The notes below the pieces were generated by a model. The model saw only the letters and a list, made by a program, of their open reading frames with translations. It made no database searches and had not been told where the DNA came from. The position numbers and the translations under genes are program-made. From assembly GCA_039818665.1 (NCBI GenBank), contig JBCBTJ010000003.1:26425-90424 (forward strand): 64,000 bases of DNA. Reading direction: 5' to 3'. Below, one piece after another: positions 33,556 to 42,181 of the stretch (position 1 is its first letter; each line of letters opens with the position of its first letter). The DNA comes from JBCBTJ01 sp039818665. Its GTDB lineage: Bacteria; Pseudomonadota; Alphaproteobacteria; Caulobacterales; Hyphomonadaceae.

Positions 33556-35424
33556 GTGACCGACGATATCCCCTTCCGCGAGATCCCGTATCTGCCGCAA
33601 AAGCTCGAACTCGAGCGCCGGCCGGACGGGTCGATCCTGCTCGCCAGCGGCAATCCGCTCCGCCCTCACCCGCCGCACATGCTGGCGCCGCTTGTCTACT
33701 GGGCCGCCGCCGCGCCGGACCGCGCTTGGCTCGCTCAGCGCGATCCGTTGAAGCCGTCCAAGCCCGGCTGGATCACCATCACCTATGGCGAGGCCCTCCC
33801 CCGCCTGCGCGCCCTCGCCCAGGCTTTCTTCGACATGGGCGCCGGGCCCGACGCCCCCGTCGCCATTCTCTCGCGCAATTCCATCGAGAACGCGCTGATC
33901 ATGTACGCGGCGATGTGGGCGGGCGCCCCGGTCGTCCCGATCACGCCGGCCTACGCCACGCTCGCCCAGGACTTTTCGCGCCTCAAATATATCGACCAGC
34001 TCGTCGAACCTCAGATCTTCTATGTCGAAGACGGCGCCCAGTATCAGCGCGGCCTCGACGCGCTCGATCTCACCGGCCGCCGCGTCGTCTACGAACGATG
34101 CGCCCCCGACGGCGTCGACGCAGTCTCGCGCGAAGAGATGGAGCGGGCCAACGTCTCTTCCGCCGTCGACCTCGCCTATGACCGGCTATCGCCCGACATG
34201 GTGGCGAAATACATGCTCACCTCCGGCTCCACCGGCGAGCCGAAAGCCGTGATCAACACACACAGCAACGTCGCCGCCATGGTGAAGATGATCCGCTCCA
34301 TCTGGGATGTGGAGCGCCTCGAAGCCCTGTCACAGGGCCCACAGGTGATGATCAATTTCCTGCCTTGGAGCCACACTTACGGCGCCAACGCCATCCTCCA
34401 CTCCATGACCGATTGGGGCGGGACGCTGTACATCGACTGGGGCGCGCCGACGCCCGCCGGCACGCCTGAGATGATCCGCAACCTCCGGGAAGTCAGCCCT
34501 ACCCAGCACACCACCGTCCCCGCCGCCTGGGCGACGCTGGCCACCGAGCTAGAGCGCGATGAGGCCCTAGCCCGAAGCTTCTTCGAGCGGCTCTTCGTCA
34601 TGGCCTATGGCGGCGCGGCCATGGGCCAGGACATTTACGAGCGCATCCAAAAAGTCGCCGTCGCCACCACGGGCGAGCGCATCTCCCTCTCGGCCGGCTA
34701 CGGCGCCACCGAAACCGCGCCCACCACCGCCAATGTCCATTGGCCCAACGACACGATGGGCCTAATCGGCCTGCCCATACCGGGCTGCGAGATGAAGCTC
34801 GCTCCCGTCGGCGAGAAGCTCGAATGCCGCGTCCGCGGCCCCCACATCACGCCGGGCTATTACAAACAGCCGGACAAGACCGCTGAGGCTTTCGACGAAG
34901 AGGGCTATTATAAGCTCGGCGACGCCGTCCGCTTCGCCGATCCGGACCGCCCCGAAAGAGGCCTCGCCTTCGACGGGCGCATCGCCGAAGAGTTCAAACT
35001 CATGAGCGGCACTTGGGTCTCGGCCGGGAATGTCCGCGTCAAAGCCGTCGCCGCGGTCGACGGCGCGCTCGCCGACTGCGTCGTCTGCGGACTCAATGAG
35101 CGCTTCATCGCCGTGCTCGGCTTTCTCAATGTGAATTGGTGCCGCCGCGCTGTCGGCGACGAGGGCGCGAGCCTCGACGCCCTCGCCAAACATCCCGCCA
35201 TTCTCGACGCCGTCCGCGCCGGCCTTGCCCGGCACAATGACGCCCACCCCAACCAAACCGCCCGCATCGCCCGCTGCCTGATCCTCCCCGACGCCCCCCG
35301 CGCCGACGCCGGCGAGATCACCGAAAAGGGCTACATCAATCAGGCCAAAGCCCGCGACCTCCGCGCCGCCGAGATGGCGCGTCTGTTTGCAGACGCGCCG
35401 GGCGACGGCGTGCTCCAACTCTAG
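33556..35424 (+). CDS. Feruloyl-CoA synthase-like acyl/aryl-CoA ligase
   Basis: A large (622-residue) ANL enzyme of the feruloyl-CoA synthase group. Signatures are YMLTSGSTGEPKAVINTHSN (ATP loop), FLPWSHTYGAN, YGATETAP and GLAFDGRIAEEFKLMSGTWV, the variant hinge of this family. A C-terminal GEITEKGYINQAKA supplies the catalytic lysine. Start is the GTG at 33556, since no ATG is available after the epoxide-hydrolase gene. It should activate hydroxycinnamate-like acids; no hydratase/aldolase (Ech) gene lies nearby, so the physiological acid is uncertain. Confidence 0.87.
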   Translation: MTDDIPFREIPYLPQKLELERRPDGSILLASGNPLRPHPPHMLAPLVYWAAAAPDRAWLAQRDPLKPSKPGWITITYGEALPRLRALAQAFFDMGAGPDAPVAILSRNSIENALIMYAAMWAGAPVVPITPAYATLAQDFSRLKYIDQLVEPQIFYVEDGAQYQRGLDALDLTGRRVVYERCAPDGVDAVSREEMERANVSSAVDLAYDRLSPDMVAKYMLTSGSTGEPKAVINTHSNVAAMVKMIRSIWDVERLEALSQGPQVMINFLPWSHTYGANAILHSMTDWGGTLYIDWGAPTPAGTPEMIRNLREVSPTQHTTVPAAWATLATELERDEALARSFFERLFVMAYGGAAMGQDIYERIQKVAVATTGERISLSAGYGATETAPTTANVHWPNDTMGLIGLPIPGCEMKLAPVGEKLECRVRGPHITPGYYKQPDKTAEAFDEEGYYKLGDAVRFADPDRPERGLAFDGRIAEEFKLMSGTWVSAGNVRVKAVAAVDGALADCVVCGLNERFIAVLGFLNVNWCRRAVGDEGASLDALAKHPAILDAVRAGLARHNDAHPNQTARIARCLILPDAPRADAGEITEKGYINQAKARDLRAAEMARLFADAPGDGVLQL

Positions 35425-35486
35425 TCGCCCGCCTTGTCCGAACACAGCGCGCCCTTTAGCGTCCGCCGACCAGGGAGGATCGCTCT

Positions 35487-36188
35487 ATGTCACTGAAAGT
35501 CATCGGCGCCGGCTTCGGGCGCACGGGCACCGCGTCGCTCAAAATCGCGCTGGAACAGCTGCTCGGCGCGCCCTGCTATCATATGAGCGAGGCGATTGGG
35601 AACGCAGGCCATATCGATCTTTGGATCGACGCGGCCGCCGGCAAGCCGGATTGGGACGCGATTTTCGGGAACTACGCCGCCACGGTGGATTTCCCAGCCT
35701 CGAACTATTGGCGCGAGCTCGCCGCCGCCTATCCGGACGCCAAGATCGTCCTTTCCATTCGCGACGCCGAACGTTGGTTCCAGTCCACCCAGGAGACGAT
35801 CTTCAGCAAGAAGCTCCAGGCCTACCAGGACGGCACCAAATGGGGCCGCATGATCAAGGCGACGATCGACGATCATCTCGGCGGCGACGTCAACGACCGC
35901 GAGGCCGTCATCGCCGCCTTCAACCAAAACACAGCTGACGTCAAAGCCGCCTTCGGCCCCGACCGGCTCTTGGTGTTCGAAGCGAAAGACGGCTGGGCCC
36001 CGCTCTGCGAGCTGCTCAGCGTCCCGGTCCCGGACGAGCCCTACCCCCATGTGAACTCAAAAGAAGAGTTCGACGCTGTGTTCGAGCTGCTCGAGTCGCC
36101 CATGGCCGCGAAAGTCCTGAACGGCGAAGGCGCCGGGGGCGAGGACATGCACGAAGAGATGTTCGAAAAGCCGCTGCGGGACGAATAG
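35487..36188 (+). CDS. Sulfotransferase-family P-loop protein
   Basis: A 233-residue protein with the PAPS-binding 5' loop at its N-terminus (IGAGFGRTGTASLK) and a 3'-phosphate segment KIVLSIRDAERWFQSTQETI. The late LLVFEAKDGWAPLCELLSVP pattern matches the bacterial and eukaryotic 'sulfotransferase family' that includes proteins of unproven activity. It might transfer sulfate from PAPS to a hydroxyl group. Preceded by CAGGGAGGATCG. No PAPS-synthesis genes are nearby. Confidence 0.8.
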   Translation: MSLKVIGAGFGRTGTASLKIALEQLLGAPCYHMSEAIGNAGHIDLWIDAAAGKPDWDAIFGNYAATVDFPASNYWRELAAAYPDAKIVLSIRDAERWFQSTQETIFSKKLQAYQDGTKWGRMIKATIDDHLGGDVNDREAVIAAFNQNTADVKAAFGPDRLLVFEAKDGWAPLCELLSVPVPDEPYPHVNSKEEFDAVFELLESPMAAKVLNGEGAGGEDMHEEMFEKPLRDE

Positions 36189-36342
36189 ATGGCGGCGTAG
36201 CCGCCCGCGCCAAATGACGGCCGGCGGCGAGCAAAACAAACAACAGGCGCACTAGCCCAAGAATCGAACCCTCAGGTCCCCGCCAAAGATAGTCTCAACA
36301 TAGAAAAGAACACGACTGCGCCCTGGCCAAACTCTTTTGTTC

Positions 36343-36355
36343 AGTACACAGTACT
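36343..36355. promoter_or_regulatory. Palindrome upstream of wax ester synthase gene
   Basis: AGTAC-ACA-GTACT is a perfect 5-bp inverted repeat with 3-bp spacer, 54 bp before the GTG start, in the AT-richer part of the 220-bp intergenic region. It could be an operator for the PhaD-like regulator or another factor. No second copy was seen upstream of phaC or the phasin gene. Confidence 0.3.
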
Positions 36356-36408
36356 TTGCACCAAAAATATAATGCGGCTTGTGCGAAAGCAGGCGAAGGG
36401 AGGACGGC

Positions 36409-37998
36409 GTGGAACAACTTCAAGGCATGGACGCGTCTTTCGTCGCGCTCGAGCAGCGCAACGCGCCGATGCATATTGGCTCCATTCTGATCTACGACCC
36501 ATCCACGGCGCCCGGCGGCTTTGTCCGGTTCAAGGACATTTTGCGCTTCTACGAACAGCGCATGCAGCTGTCCAAGACGATGCGCCAGCGCCTGGTCCGA
36601 GTGCCGTTCAACATCGACTATCCCTATTGGATCGAAGACCCGGACTTCGACCTCGAATACCATGTCCGCCATGTAGCGCTGCCGAAGCCTGGGGATTGGC
36701 GGCAGCTCTGCATCCAGGCCGCCCGCCTCTTCGCCCGCCCGCTCGACCTGACGCGTCCGCCCTGGGAGTTCACGGTCGTAGAAGGCCTCGACAATGTCGA
36801 CGGCGTCCCTAAGGGCGCCTACGCCATTGTCACCAAAGTGCATCACGCCGCCATAGACGGCATGTCGGGCATCGACATGATGCAGGCGCTGCACACGCCG
36901 ACCGCCTCCACCGCGCCGCCCAATGAGCCCGACCTCTGGAAGCCCGAGCGGACGCCCAACCCTGTCGGCACCTTCGCCAAAGGCTATGTCCGCGCCTGGA
37001 TCAATCCGATCCGGCAAATCGGCGTCGCCGCCCAGGCCGCGCCCGGGGTCCTGCGCACCGCGCGCGGCATGATCAAACGCGAATACGGGCTGACGACGGC
37101 GCTGCGCGCGCCGAAGACGCGCTTCAATGTCAAAGTCTCTCCGAACCGCGTGGTCGAGGGGCGGACCTTCGAACTCGCCCATATCAAAGCTATCCGCGCT
37201 TTGTCGGACGGCTCCAAGGTCAACGACGTCTTGATCTCGATCATCGGCGGCGGTCTCCGGAAATATCTGAACGCCAAGGGCGAGCTGCCGAAAACCACGC
37301 TGACGGCGATGGCGCCGATCTCCGTGCGGGCAGAGACCGAGAAAAACACGATGGGCAACCAAGTGGCCGCGATGATCGCGCCGCTCGGCACACATATCGG
37401 CGACCCGGCCGAGCGCCTGCAATACGTCCACGCCGAGACCATGAAGTCCAAGGCGATGACCAACGCCCTCGGCGCGCGTCAGATGACGGAAGCGAGCAAA
37501 GTCTCCCCCGCCCTCTTCATGGCCCTCGGCGCGCAGCTCTACACCCGCCTCGGCGTCGCCGACTATATGAAGCCGATGATCAACACCGTGGTCACCAATG
37601 TGCCCGGCCCGCCCATCCCCATCTATTCGGCCGGCGCGCAATTGATCAGCATGCACGGCCTGCTCTGCCTGCTCGACGGGATGGCGCTCGGCCACGTGGT
37701 TCAGAGCTATGTCGACCAGGCGACGATCGGCTTCACCGCGTGCCGCAATGCCATGCCCGACCCGGACTTCTATTCGCGGTGCTTGCAGGACTCCTTCGAG
37801 GAGCACGCCGTGGCCGCGGGGATCGACCTCGCCCCGCCCAAACCGAAGCGGAAACCGGCCGCCAAAAAGCGCGCGCCGGCGAAAAAGGCGGCCGCCGCAA
37901 GCGCCTCGGCGGGCCCGAAGAAGGCCGCGCCGAAGCGTGCGTCTGCCCGCAAAAAGCCCGCAAAAACAGCGCGCACGACGCCCTTCGAGGCCAGCTGA
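36409..37998 (+). CDS. Wax ester synthase / diacylglycerol acyltransferase (WS/DGAT)
   Basis: The 529-residue enzyme carries the catalytic HHxxxDG motif (His145, His146, Asp150) in VTKVHHAAIDGMSG, the PPWEFTVVEGL lead, and the C-terminal NVPGPPIPIYSAGA motif. It joins acyl-CoA to fatty alcohols or diacylglycerol to make neutral storage lipid at the membrane/lipid-body surface. GTG 36409 follows GAAGGGAGGAC. The last 55 residues form a Lys/Ala/Pro-rich tail (KRKPAAKKRAPAKKA...) unlike typical WS/DGAT and like the tail of the phasin at 38968. It lies upstream of a hydrolase and the PHA genes, so this is a neutral-lipid storage region. Confidence 0.92.
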   Translation: MEQLQGMDASFVALEQRNAPMHIGSILIYDPSTAPGGFVRFKDILRFYEQRMQLSKTMRQRLVRVPFNIDYPYWIEDPDFDLEYHVRHVALPKPGDWRQLCIQAARLFARPLDLTRPPWEFTVVEGLDNVDGVPKGAYAIVTKVHHAAIDGMSGIDMMQALHTPTASTAPPNEPDLWKPERTPNPVGTFAKGYVRAWINPIRQIGVAAQAAPGVLRTARGMIKREYGLTTALRAPKTRFNVKVSPNRVVEGRTFELAHIKAIRALSDGSKVNDVLISIIGGGLRKYLNAKGELPKTTLTAMAPISVRAETEKNTMGNQVAAMIAPLGTHIGDPAERLQYVHAETMKSKAMTNALGARQMTEASKVSPALFMALGAQLYTRLGVADYMKPMINTVVTNVPGPPIPIYSAGAQLISMHGLLCLLDGMALGHVVQSYVDQATIGFTACRNAMPDPDFYSRCLQDSFEEHAVAAGIDLAPPKPKRKPAAKKRAPAKKAAAASASAGPKKAAPKRASARKKPAKTARTTPFEAS

Positions 37999-38119
37999 GT
38001 CACGCTGCGTCGCGGCTTGGTGAGGGGTTTTGACCTTGCCGGCGCCTGTGGCGCGCCGCAGGATGCCCCACATAAGAACAAAGCGCCGCCCTTCGCGGAC
38101 GCGCCCCGGAGGATCCGCC

Positions 38120-38881
38120 ATGACCGCAAACACCGCCGCGAAACCGCCATCGCTGATCTGGACGTTGACCGAGGGCCGAGCCGTTTTGGAGCTGGGCTCT
38201 TTCGGCCTGTTGCGGGGCGCGATGAAGCGGCTGCCCAAGGGCGACGGACATCCGGTCCTGGTGTTGCCGGGCTTCATGGCCAGTGATCGATCAACGCGCC
38301 CCATGCGCCGGCTGCTCGGCGAGCTCGGTTATGAAGCGCGCGGCTGGGGCCTCGGGCGGAATGTGCGCTTCAACGAGCGCCGCGAGGCCGACATGATCGC
38401 CGTGCTGACAAGCCTGTTTGAAGAGACGGGGCGCAAAATCTCCATCGTCGGCTGGAGCCTTGGCGGCGTCTTCGCCCGCGAACTCGCCAAGCTGCACCCG
38501 GATCTCGTCCGCTTCGTCATCTCGCTCGGCAGCCCGATTTCGGGCGATCGCAACCACTCCAACGCCCGGCGCTTGTTTGAAGCGATCAATGGCGAGAAGA
38601 CCCAGCCTGAAGCCGAGGGCCGCTACGCCCGGCTCGACGAGGCCCCGCCCGCCCCGACCACCTCGATCTTCACCAAGGCCGACGGGATCGTCGCCTGGCG
38701 CGGTTCGGTGCAAAAGCCGGGCGACCGGACCGAAAACATCCATGTCCCAGGCAGTCATGTGGGGCTCGGCGTCAATCCGCTGGTCATGGTCGCCATCGCG
38801 GACCGCTTGGCGCAATCGGAAGACGACTGGAAGCCGTTCGAGCGCGGCGGCTGGCGCGATCTTTTCTTCGGCGAGGCCTGA
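38120..38881 (+). CDS. Alpha/beta-hydrolase (lipase/esterase-like)
   Basis: A 253-residue protein starting at ATG 38120 behind CGGAGGATCCGCC. HPVLVLPGFMASDRSTRPMRRLL gives the oxyanion region and VGWSLGGVFAREL the nucleophilic Ser; PGSHVGLGVN has the catalytic His. PGAP1/lipase-like hydrolases of this form occur next to WS/DGAT and PHA genes, where they may trim acylglycerols or wax esters. The substrate is not determined. Confidence 0.82.
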   Translation: MTANTAAKPPSLIWTLTEGRAVLELGSFGLLRGAMKRLPKGDGHPVLVLPGFMASDRSTRPMRRLLGELGYEARGWGLGRNVRFNERREADMIAVLTSLFEETGRKISIVGWSLGGVFARELAKLHPDLVRFVISLGSPISGDRNHSNARRLFEAINGEKTQPEAEGRYARLDEAPPAPTTSIFTKADGIVAWRGSVQKPGDRTENIHVPGSHVGLGVNPLVMVAIADRLAQSEDDWKPFERGGWRDLFFGEA

Positions 38882-38967
38882 GCGCAGGCGGCGGCGCACG
38901 CGATTAGTATGCGCTTTCTAAAAGATGTCGGTATCCCGGCTCCAATGCGAAACACTAGGAGCCGCAC

Positions 38968-39567
38968 ATGACCAAGACCAACACAAAAGCCCTGCGCGAC
39001 ATCGGCGCGGAACTCGAAGCCCAAGGCCGCGACGTCGCCCACAAGATCTGGCTCGCTGGCGTCGGCGCCTATGGCCGCGCCTATGACGAAGCCAAGCACG
39101 GCGTCGACCGCGTCAACGAAGGCGCGTCTGAAATCTTCGAAGACCTCGTCAAGCGCGGCGAAACCATCGAGTCCGACGTGCTCGACCGCATCTCTTCGAA
39201 TGAGCGTGTCAGCAAGAGCCGCGAGCGGCTCGGCAAAGCCCTCGACGTCGCCGCCTCCTTCCAGGAAAAGCAGCGCGAGCGCTTCGAAGCCCGCATGGAC
39301 CGCATGCGCGCCGCGTTCGGCATGTCGCGCCAGGACGACCGGGTCGCCGAGCTCAGCGCCAAAGTCGACGCGTTGACCGAGCAGATCGCCGCCTTGACGG
39401 CCACGGCCCCGGCCAAGCGCGCCGCCCCCCGCAAGAAAGCGGCGGCGAAAGAGTCCGCGGCCAAGCGCGTCGCGCGCCTCAGCGGAGAAGTCGCCAAGAC
39501 CTCGGCTAAGTCGACCGCCAAGGCCAAGAAGCCGGCCAAAAAAGCCGCCGCGCGGAAGAGCTCTTAA
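38968..39567 (+). CDS. Phasin-type polyhydroxyalkanoate granule protein (PhaF/PhaI-like)
   Basis: A 199-residue protein. The N-terminal part (about 1-115) is a phasin helix (KIWLAGVGAYGRAYDEAKHGV...FEDLVKRGETIESDVLDR); a short coiled coil follows (DDRVAELSAKVDALTEQIAAL). The tail from residue 147 is Lys/Ala-rich (AKRAAPRKKAAAKESAAKR... to KKPAKKAAARKSS). This PhaF plan, phasin plus histone-H1-like tail, coats PHA granules and can tether them to DNA. It is followed by a hairpin terminator and the convergent PhaD-like regulator. Confidence 0.88.
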   Translation: MTKTNTKALRDIGAELEAQGRDVAHKIWLAGVGAYGRAYDEAKHGVDRVNEGASEIFEDLVKRGETIESDVLDRISSNERVSKSRERLGKALDVAASFQEKQRERFEARMDRMRAAFGMSRQDDRVAELSAKVDALTEQIAALTATAPAKRAAPRKKAAAKESAAKRVARLSGEVAKTSAKSTAKAKKPAKKAAARKSS

Positions 39568-39576
39568 GGTCTCTTC

Positions 39577-39626
39577 CCCGGCGAACGGGCGCGGACCTGT
39601 ATTGCGCGGGTCCGCGCTCCGCCGGG
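39577..39626. terminator. Hairpin between convergent phasin and phaD genes
   Basis: The inner stem GCGCGGACC/GGTCCGCGC (39589-39597 with 39609-39617) is enclosed by the outer stem CCCGGCG/CGCCGGG (39577-39583 with 39620-39626). There is no clear T-run, so it may act as a transcript stabiliser or weak bidirectional terminator. Confidence 0.45.
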
Positions 39627-39628
39627 CG

Positions 39629-40213
39629 CTACGCCTCTGCGGCGGTCAGATACGGCGCGACGGCGGAGACGCAGTGCAAGATCACCTCGTCGACCAGATC
39701 GCCGGCCTCATCCCGCCCGTCCACGGCGGCCATGATCGGCCAGAAGATCAGCCGGTAGAGGATTTGATCGACCACGAGATCTAGCGCCGCACCCTCGAAA
39801 TCAGCGCCGCCGCCGGCTTCGACGCGTTGCAAAGCCTCGCTGAGCGCGCCGCGCTTGGCCTCCGTTAGCCGCCTGAACCGCCGCGCCAAATCCGGATAGC
39901 GCCGCAGCAGCGACACGAGGTTCAGATAGAAAAACCGGAAGTCCCAAATCTCGTCGGCGAGGATGTGGAGGTAGACCCAAAGATCCTCCGGCGACCCGCT
40001 TAAGCGCTCAGCGCCCGCCAGGACGATCCGCAGCTCTTCTTCGAACTCGTCGAACAAGGCGTGGATAATCGCGTCCTTGCCTTTGAAGTGATAGTAGAGA
40101 TTGCCGGGGCTTATTTCGAGCGCGTTGGCGATGTCGATCGCGGCTTGATTATCTTCACCCTCTTCATTGAAGAGCGCGAGACTCGCTTTCAAGATCCGCG
40201 TTTTCGTGTCCAT
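39629..40213 (-). CDS. phaD: TetR-family regulator, PhaD-like
   Basis: A 194-residue TetR protein. The N-terminal helix-turn-helix (TKTRILKASLALFNEEGED, AAIDIANALEISPGNLYYHFKGKDAIIHALF) and the long helical sensor domain (WVYLHILADEIWDFRFFYLNLVSLLRRYPDL) match PhaD regulators. In pseudomonads PhaD senses a PHA-derived metabolite and activates phasin and synthase promoters. It is divergent from phaC across 210 bp and convergent with the phasin gene, as expected for that role. Confidence 0.8.
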   Translation of the reverse strand: MDTKTRILKASLALFNEEGEDNQAAIDIANALEISPGNLYYHFKGKDAIIHALFDEFEEELRIVLAGAERLSGSPEDLWVYLHILADEIWDFRFFYLNLVSLLRRYPDLARRFRRLTEAKRGALSEALQRVEAGGGADFEGAALDLVVDQILYRLIFWPIMAAVDGRDEAGDLVDEVILHCVSAVAPYLTAAEA

Positions 40214-40424
40214 AGCTGCGCTTCGATCAGGTTCGTTTTCTTATTCTGCGCACATTTGACTTAAAAACTTCAGTATGGAACGAATTTCGAAACGATATTT
40301 GCTTATGCTTCAAGACTGTCGCCGCGTCGAAACAAGGCTTGGACCGGCGCAGAACATAGTGTTCAACAGGCGACAACGCGCCGCAGACAAGGCGTGAAGC
40401 GATATCGGGCGATGGGAGGACGCA

Positions 40425-42134
40425 ATGGCTGACGGCTCGCACACTTTTGGTCAGCAGGGCGAAAAAACGATCGCCGCCCAGGCGGCGGAGACGACGGTCG
40501 CTCTGAACCCGCTCATGGGCGGCTTCAACCGGCAAGAGCTGCTCGGCGCCATGGCCTTGCTGCTGCGCAAGTCCGCCACGCGGCCGGTGGCCACGGCGCG
40601 CCTCGCGGCCAATCTCGCCCAAGAGACCGTCAAAGTGATCGGCGGCGGTTCTGAGCGCGCCCCGCATCCGCGCGACCGCCGTTTCAAGGATCCCGCCTGG
40701 ACGCACAATCCGATCTATCGCCGGGGTCTGCAGCAATGGCTGGGCGCGGGCGACCATTTGCGCGACTGGGTCGACGCGATGCAGCTCGGCGAGTTGGAGC
40801 ATGCGCGCGCCCGCTTCGTGCTCGAAATCCTCATCGATGCGCTCGCGCCCACAAACACGCTTCTCGGCAATCCGGCGGCGATGAAACGCGTCGTCGACTC
40901 CGGCGGCCTGTCGCTCGTCAAAGGCGCCCAGAACGCCCTCAGCGACCTGCGCGAGAATGGCGGCATGCCGTCCCAGGTCGACAAGCGCCCCTTCAAAGTG
41001 GGCGTGAACCTCGCCACGACGCCCGGCCAAGTCGTCTGGCGCAACCCGTTGATGGAGCTCATCCAGTATGAGCCGACCACGGAACAGGTGCACAAAGTGC
41101 CGTTCCTCAACATCCCGCCGCAGATCAACAAATTCTACGCCAGCGATCTGACGCCGGAGAAGAGCATCGTCCGCTTCCTGCTCTCCCAAGGCTTCCAGAC
41201 CTTCATGATTTCCTGGCGCAATCCGGACAAAGAGCATGCTCATTGGGGGCTCTCGGACTATGTCGACAGCCTCGTCCAGGCGACCGAAGTCATCTCCCAG
41301 ATCACGCGCTCTAAAAAGATCAACATCTCCGGGGCCTGCTCGGGCGGCATCACCACCGCCACTTTTGCGAGCCTGCTCGCCGCGGCCGACGACGACCGCG
41401 TCAACTCGATCACTTTCCAGGTCTGCGTCCTCGACCCCAAGAAAGAGGACTCCGATCTCGGCCAGATCGTTTCGGAGAACAGCCTCGAAATCGCACGGAA
41501 GCTGTCGAAGCGGAAAGGCGTCCTCAAGGGCGACGATCTCTCCCGGATGTTCGCTTGGATGCGCCCGAACGACCTCATCTGGAACTATGTGGTCAACAAC
41601 TACCTGATGGGCGACAGCCCGCCGCCTTTCGACGTGCTCTACTGGAACAATGACACGACGAATCTGCCGGCGCAGCTCCATTCCGACTATCTCGATATGA
41701 GCCTCGAAGAGCCCTTCGCGAACCCGGGAGAGGTGGAAGTCGCCGGTCATCTCGCAGATTTGACCCAAGTGACCTGCGACGCCTTCATCGTCGCCGGCCT
41801 CACCGACCACATCACGCCGTGGAAAGCCTGCTATCGCACGACACGGCTGCTCGGCTCGGAAAATATCGAATTTATTCTGTCCTCTAGCGGTCATATCCAG
41901 TCTTTGATCAATCCGCCCGGCAATCCGAAAGCTAAGTTCTTCCGCAACACGCGCATCGCGCCGACGGCCGATGAATGGGCCGCGACGGCCGAAGAGACGC
42001 CCGGATCCTGGTGGACCACCTGGGCCGATTGGTTGCGCGAGCGCTCCGGCGAGACCAAAGTCGCGCCGAAATCACTGGGCAATAAGGCGTTTCCGCCGCT
42101 TTGCTCGGCGCCCGGCGAGTATGTGTTCGGCTGA
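40425..42134 (+). CDS. phaC: Poly(3-hydroxyalkanoate) synthase, pseudomonad (class II)-like
   Basis: The 569-residue PHA polymerase has the lipase-box-like GACSGG with the nucleophile Cys305, Asp461 in GLTDHITPW and His490 in LSSSGHIQS as catalytic triad. Long stretches (RRFKDPAWTHNPIYRR, DALAPTNTLLGNPAA, GGMPSQV, ELIQYEPTTEQV, FAWMRPNDLIWNY, PPGNPKAK) follow Pseudomonas medium-chain-length synthases more closely than short-chain class I enzymes of most alphaproteobacteria. It polymerises (R)-3-hydroxyacyl-CoA at the granule surface. Start ATG follows GGGAGGACG. The PhaZ gene is 47 bp downstream. Confidence 0.93.
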   Translation: MADGSHTFGQQGEKTIAAQAAETTVALNPLMGGFNRQELLGAMALLLRKSATRPVATARLAANLAQETVKVIGGGSERAPHPRDRRFKDPAWTHNPIYRRGLQQWLGAGDHLRDWVDAMQLGELEHARARFVLEILIDALAPTNTLLGNPAAMKRVVDSGGLSLVKGAQNALSDLRENGGMPSQVDKRPFKVGVNLATTPGQVVWRNPLMELIQYEPTTEQVHKVPFLNIPPQINKFYASDLTPEKSIVRFLLSQGFQTFMISWRNPDKEHAHWGLSDYVDSLVQATEVISQITRSKKINISGACSGGITTATFASLLAAADDDRVNSITFQVCVLDPKKEDSDLGQIVSENSLEIARKLSKRKGVLKGDDLSRMFAWMRPNDLIWNYVVNNYLMGDSPPPFDVLYWNNDTTNLPAQLHSDYLDMSLEEPFANPGEVEVAGHLADLTQVTCDAFIVAGLTDHITPWKACYRTTRLLGSENIEFILSSSGHIQSLINPPGNPKAKFFRNTRIAPTADEWAATAEETPGSWWTTWADWLRERSGETKVAPKSLGNKAFPPLCSAPGEYVFG

Positions 42135-42181
42135 GCCAAGCTCGACCCGAACCCGCCGCGCGCGCGGCCAAGGAGACCTCG

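Noticed and set aside
36255..36275. AGAATCGAACCCTCA, similar to a tRNA T-arm
   Set aside because: No acceptor, D- or anticodon stem can be formed around it on either strand.
36295..38304. A 669-codon minus-strand frame opposite the WS/DGAT gene
   Set aside because: Same GC-driven antisense effect; the plus strand has the HHxxxDG enzyme with full-length homology features.
40227..41894. A 555-codon minus-strand frame opposite phaC
   Set aside because: The plus-strand PhaC has catalytic triad and family motifs throughout; the antisense product resembles nothing.
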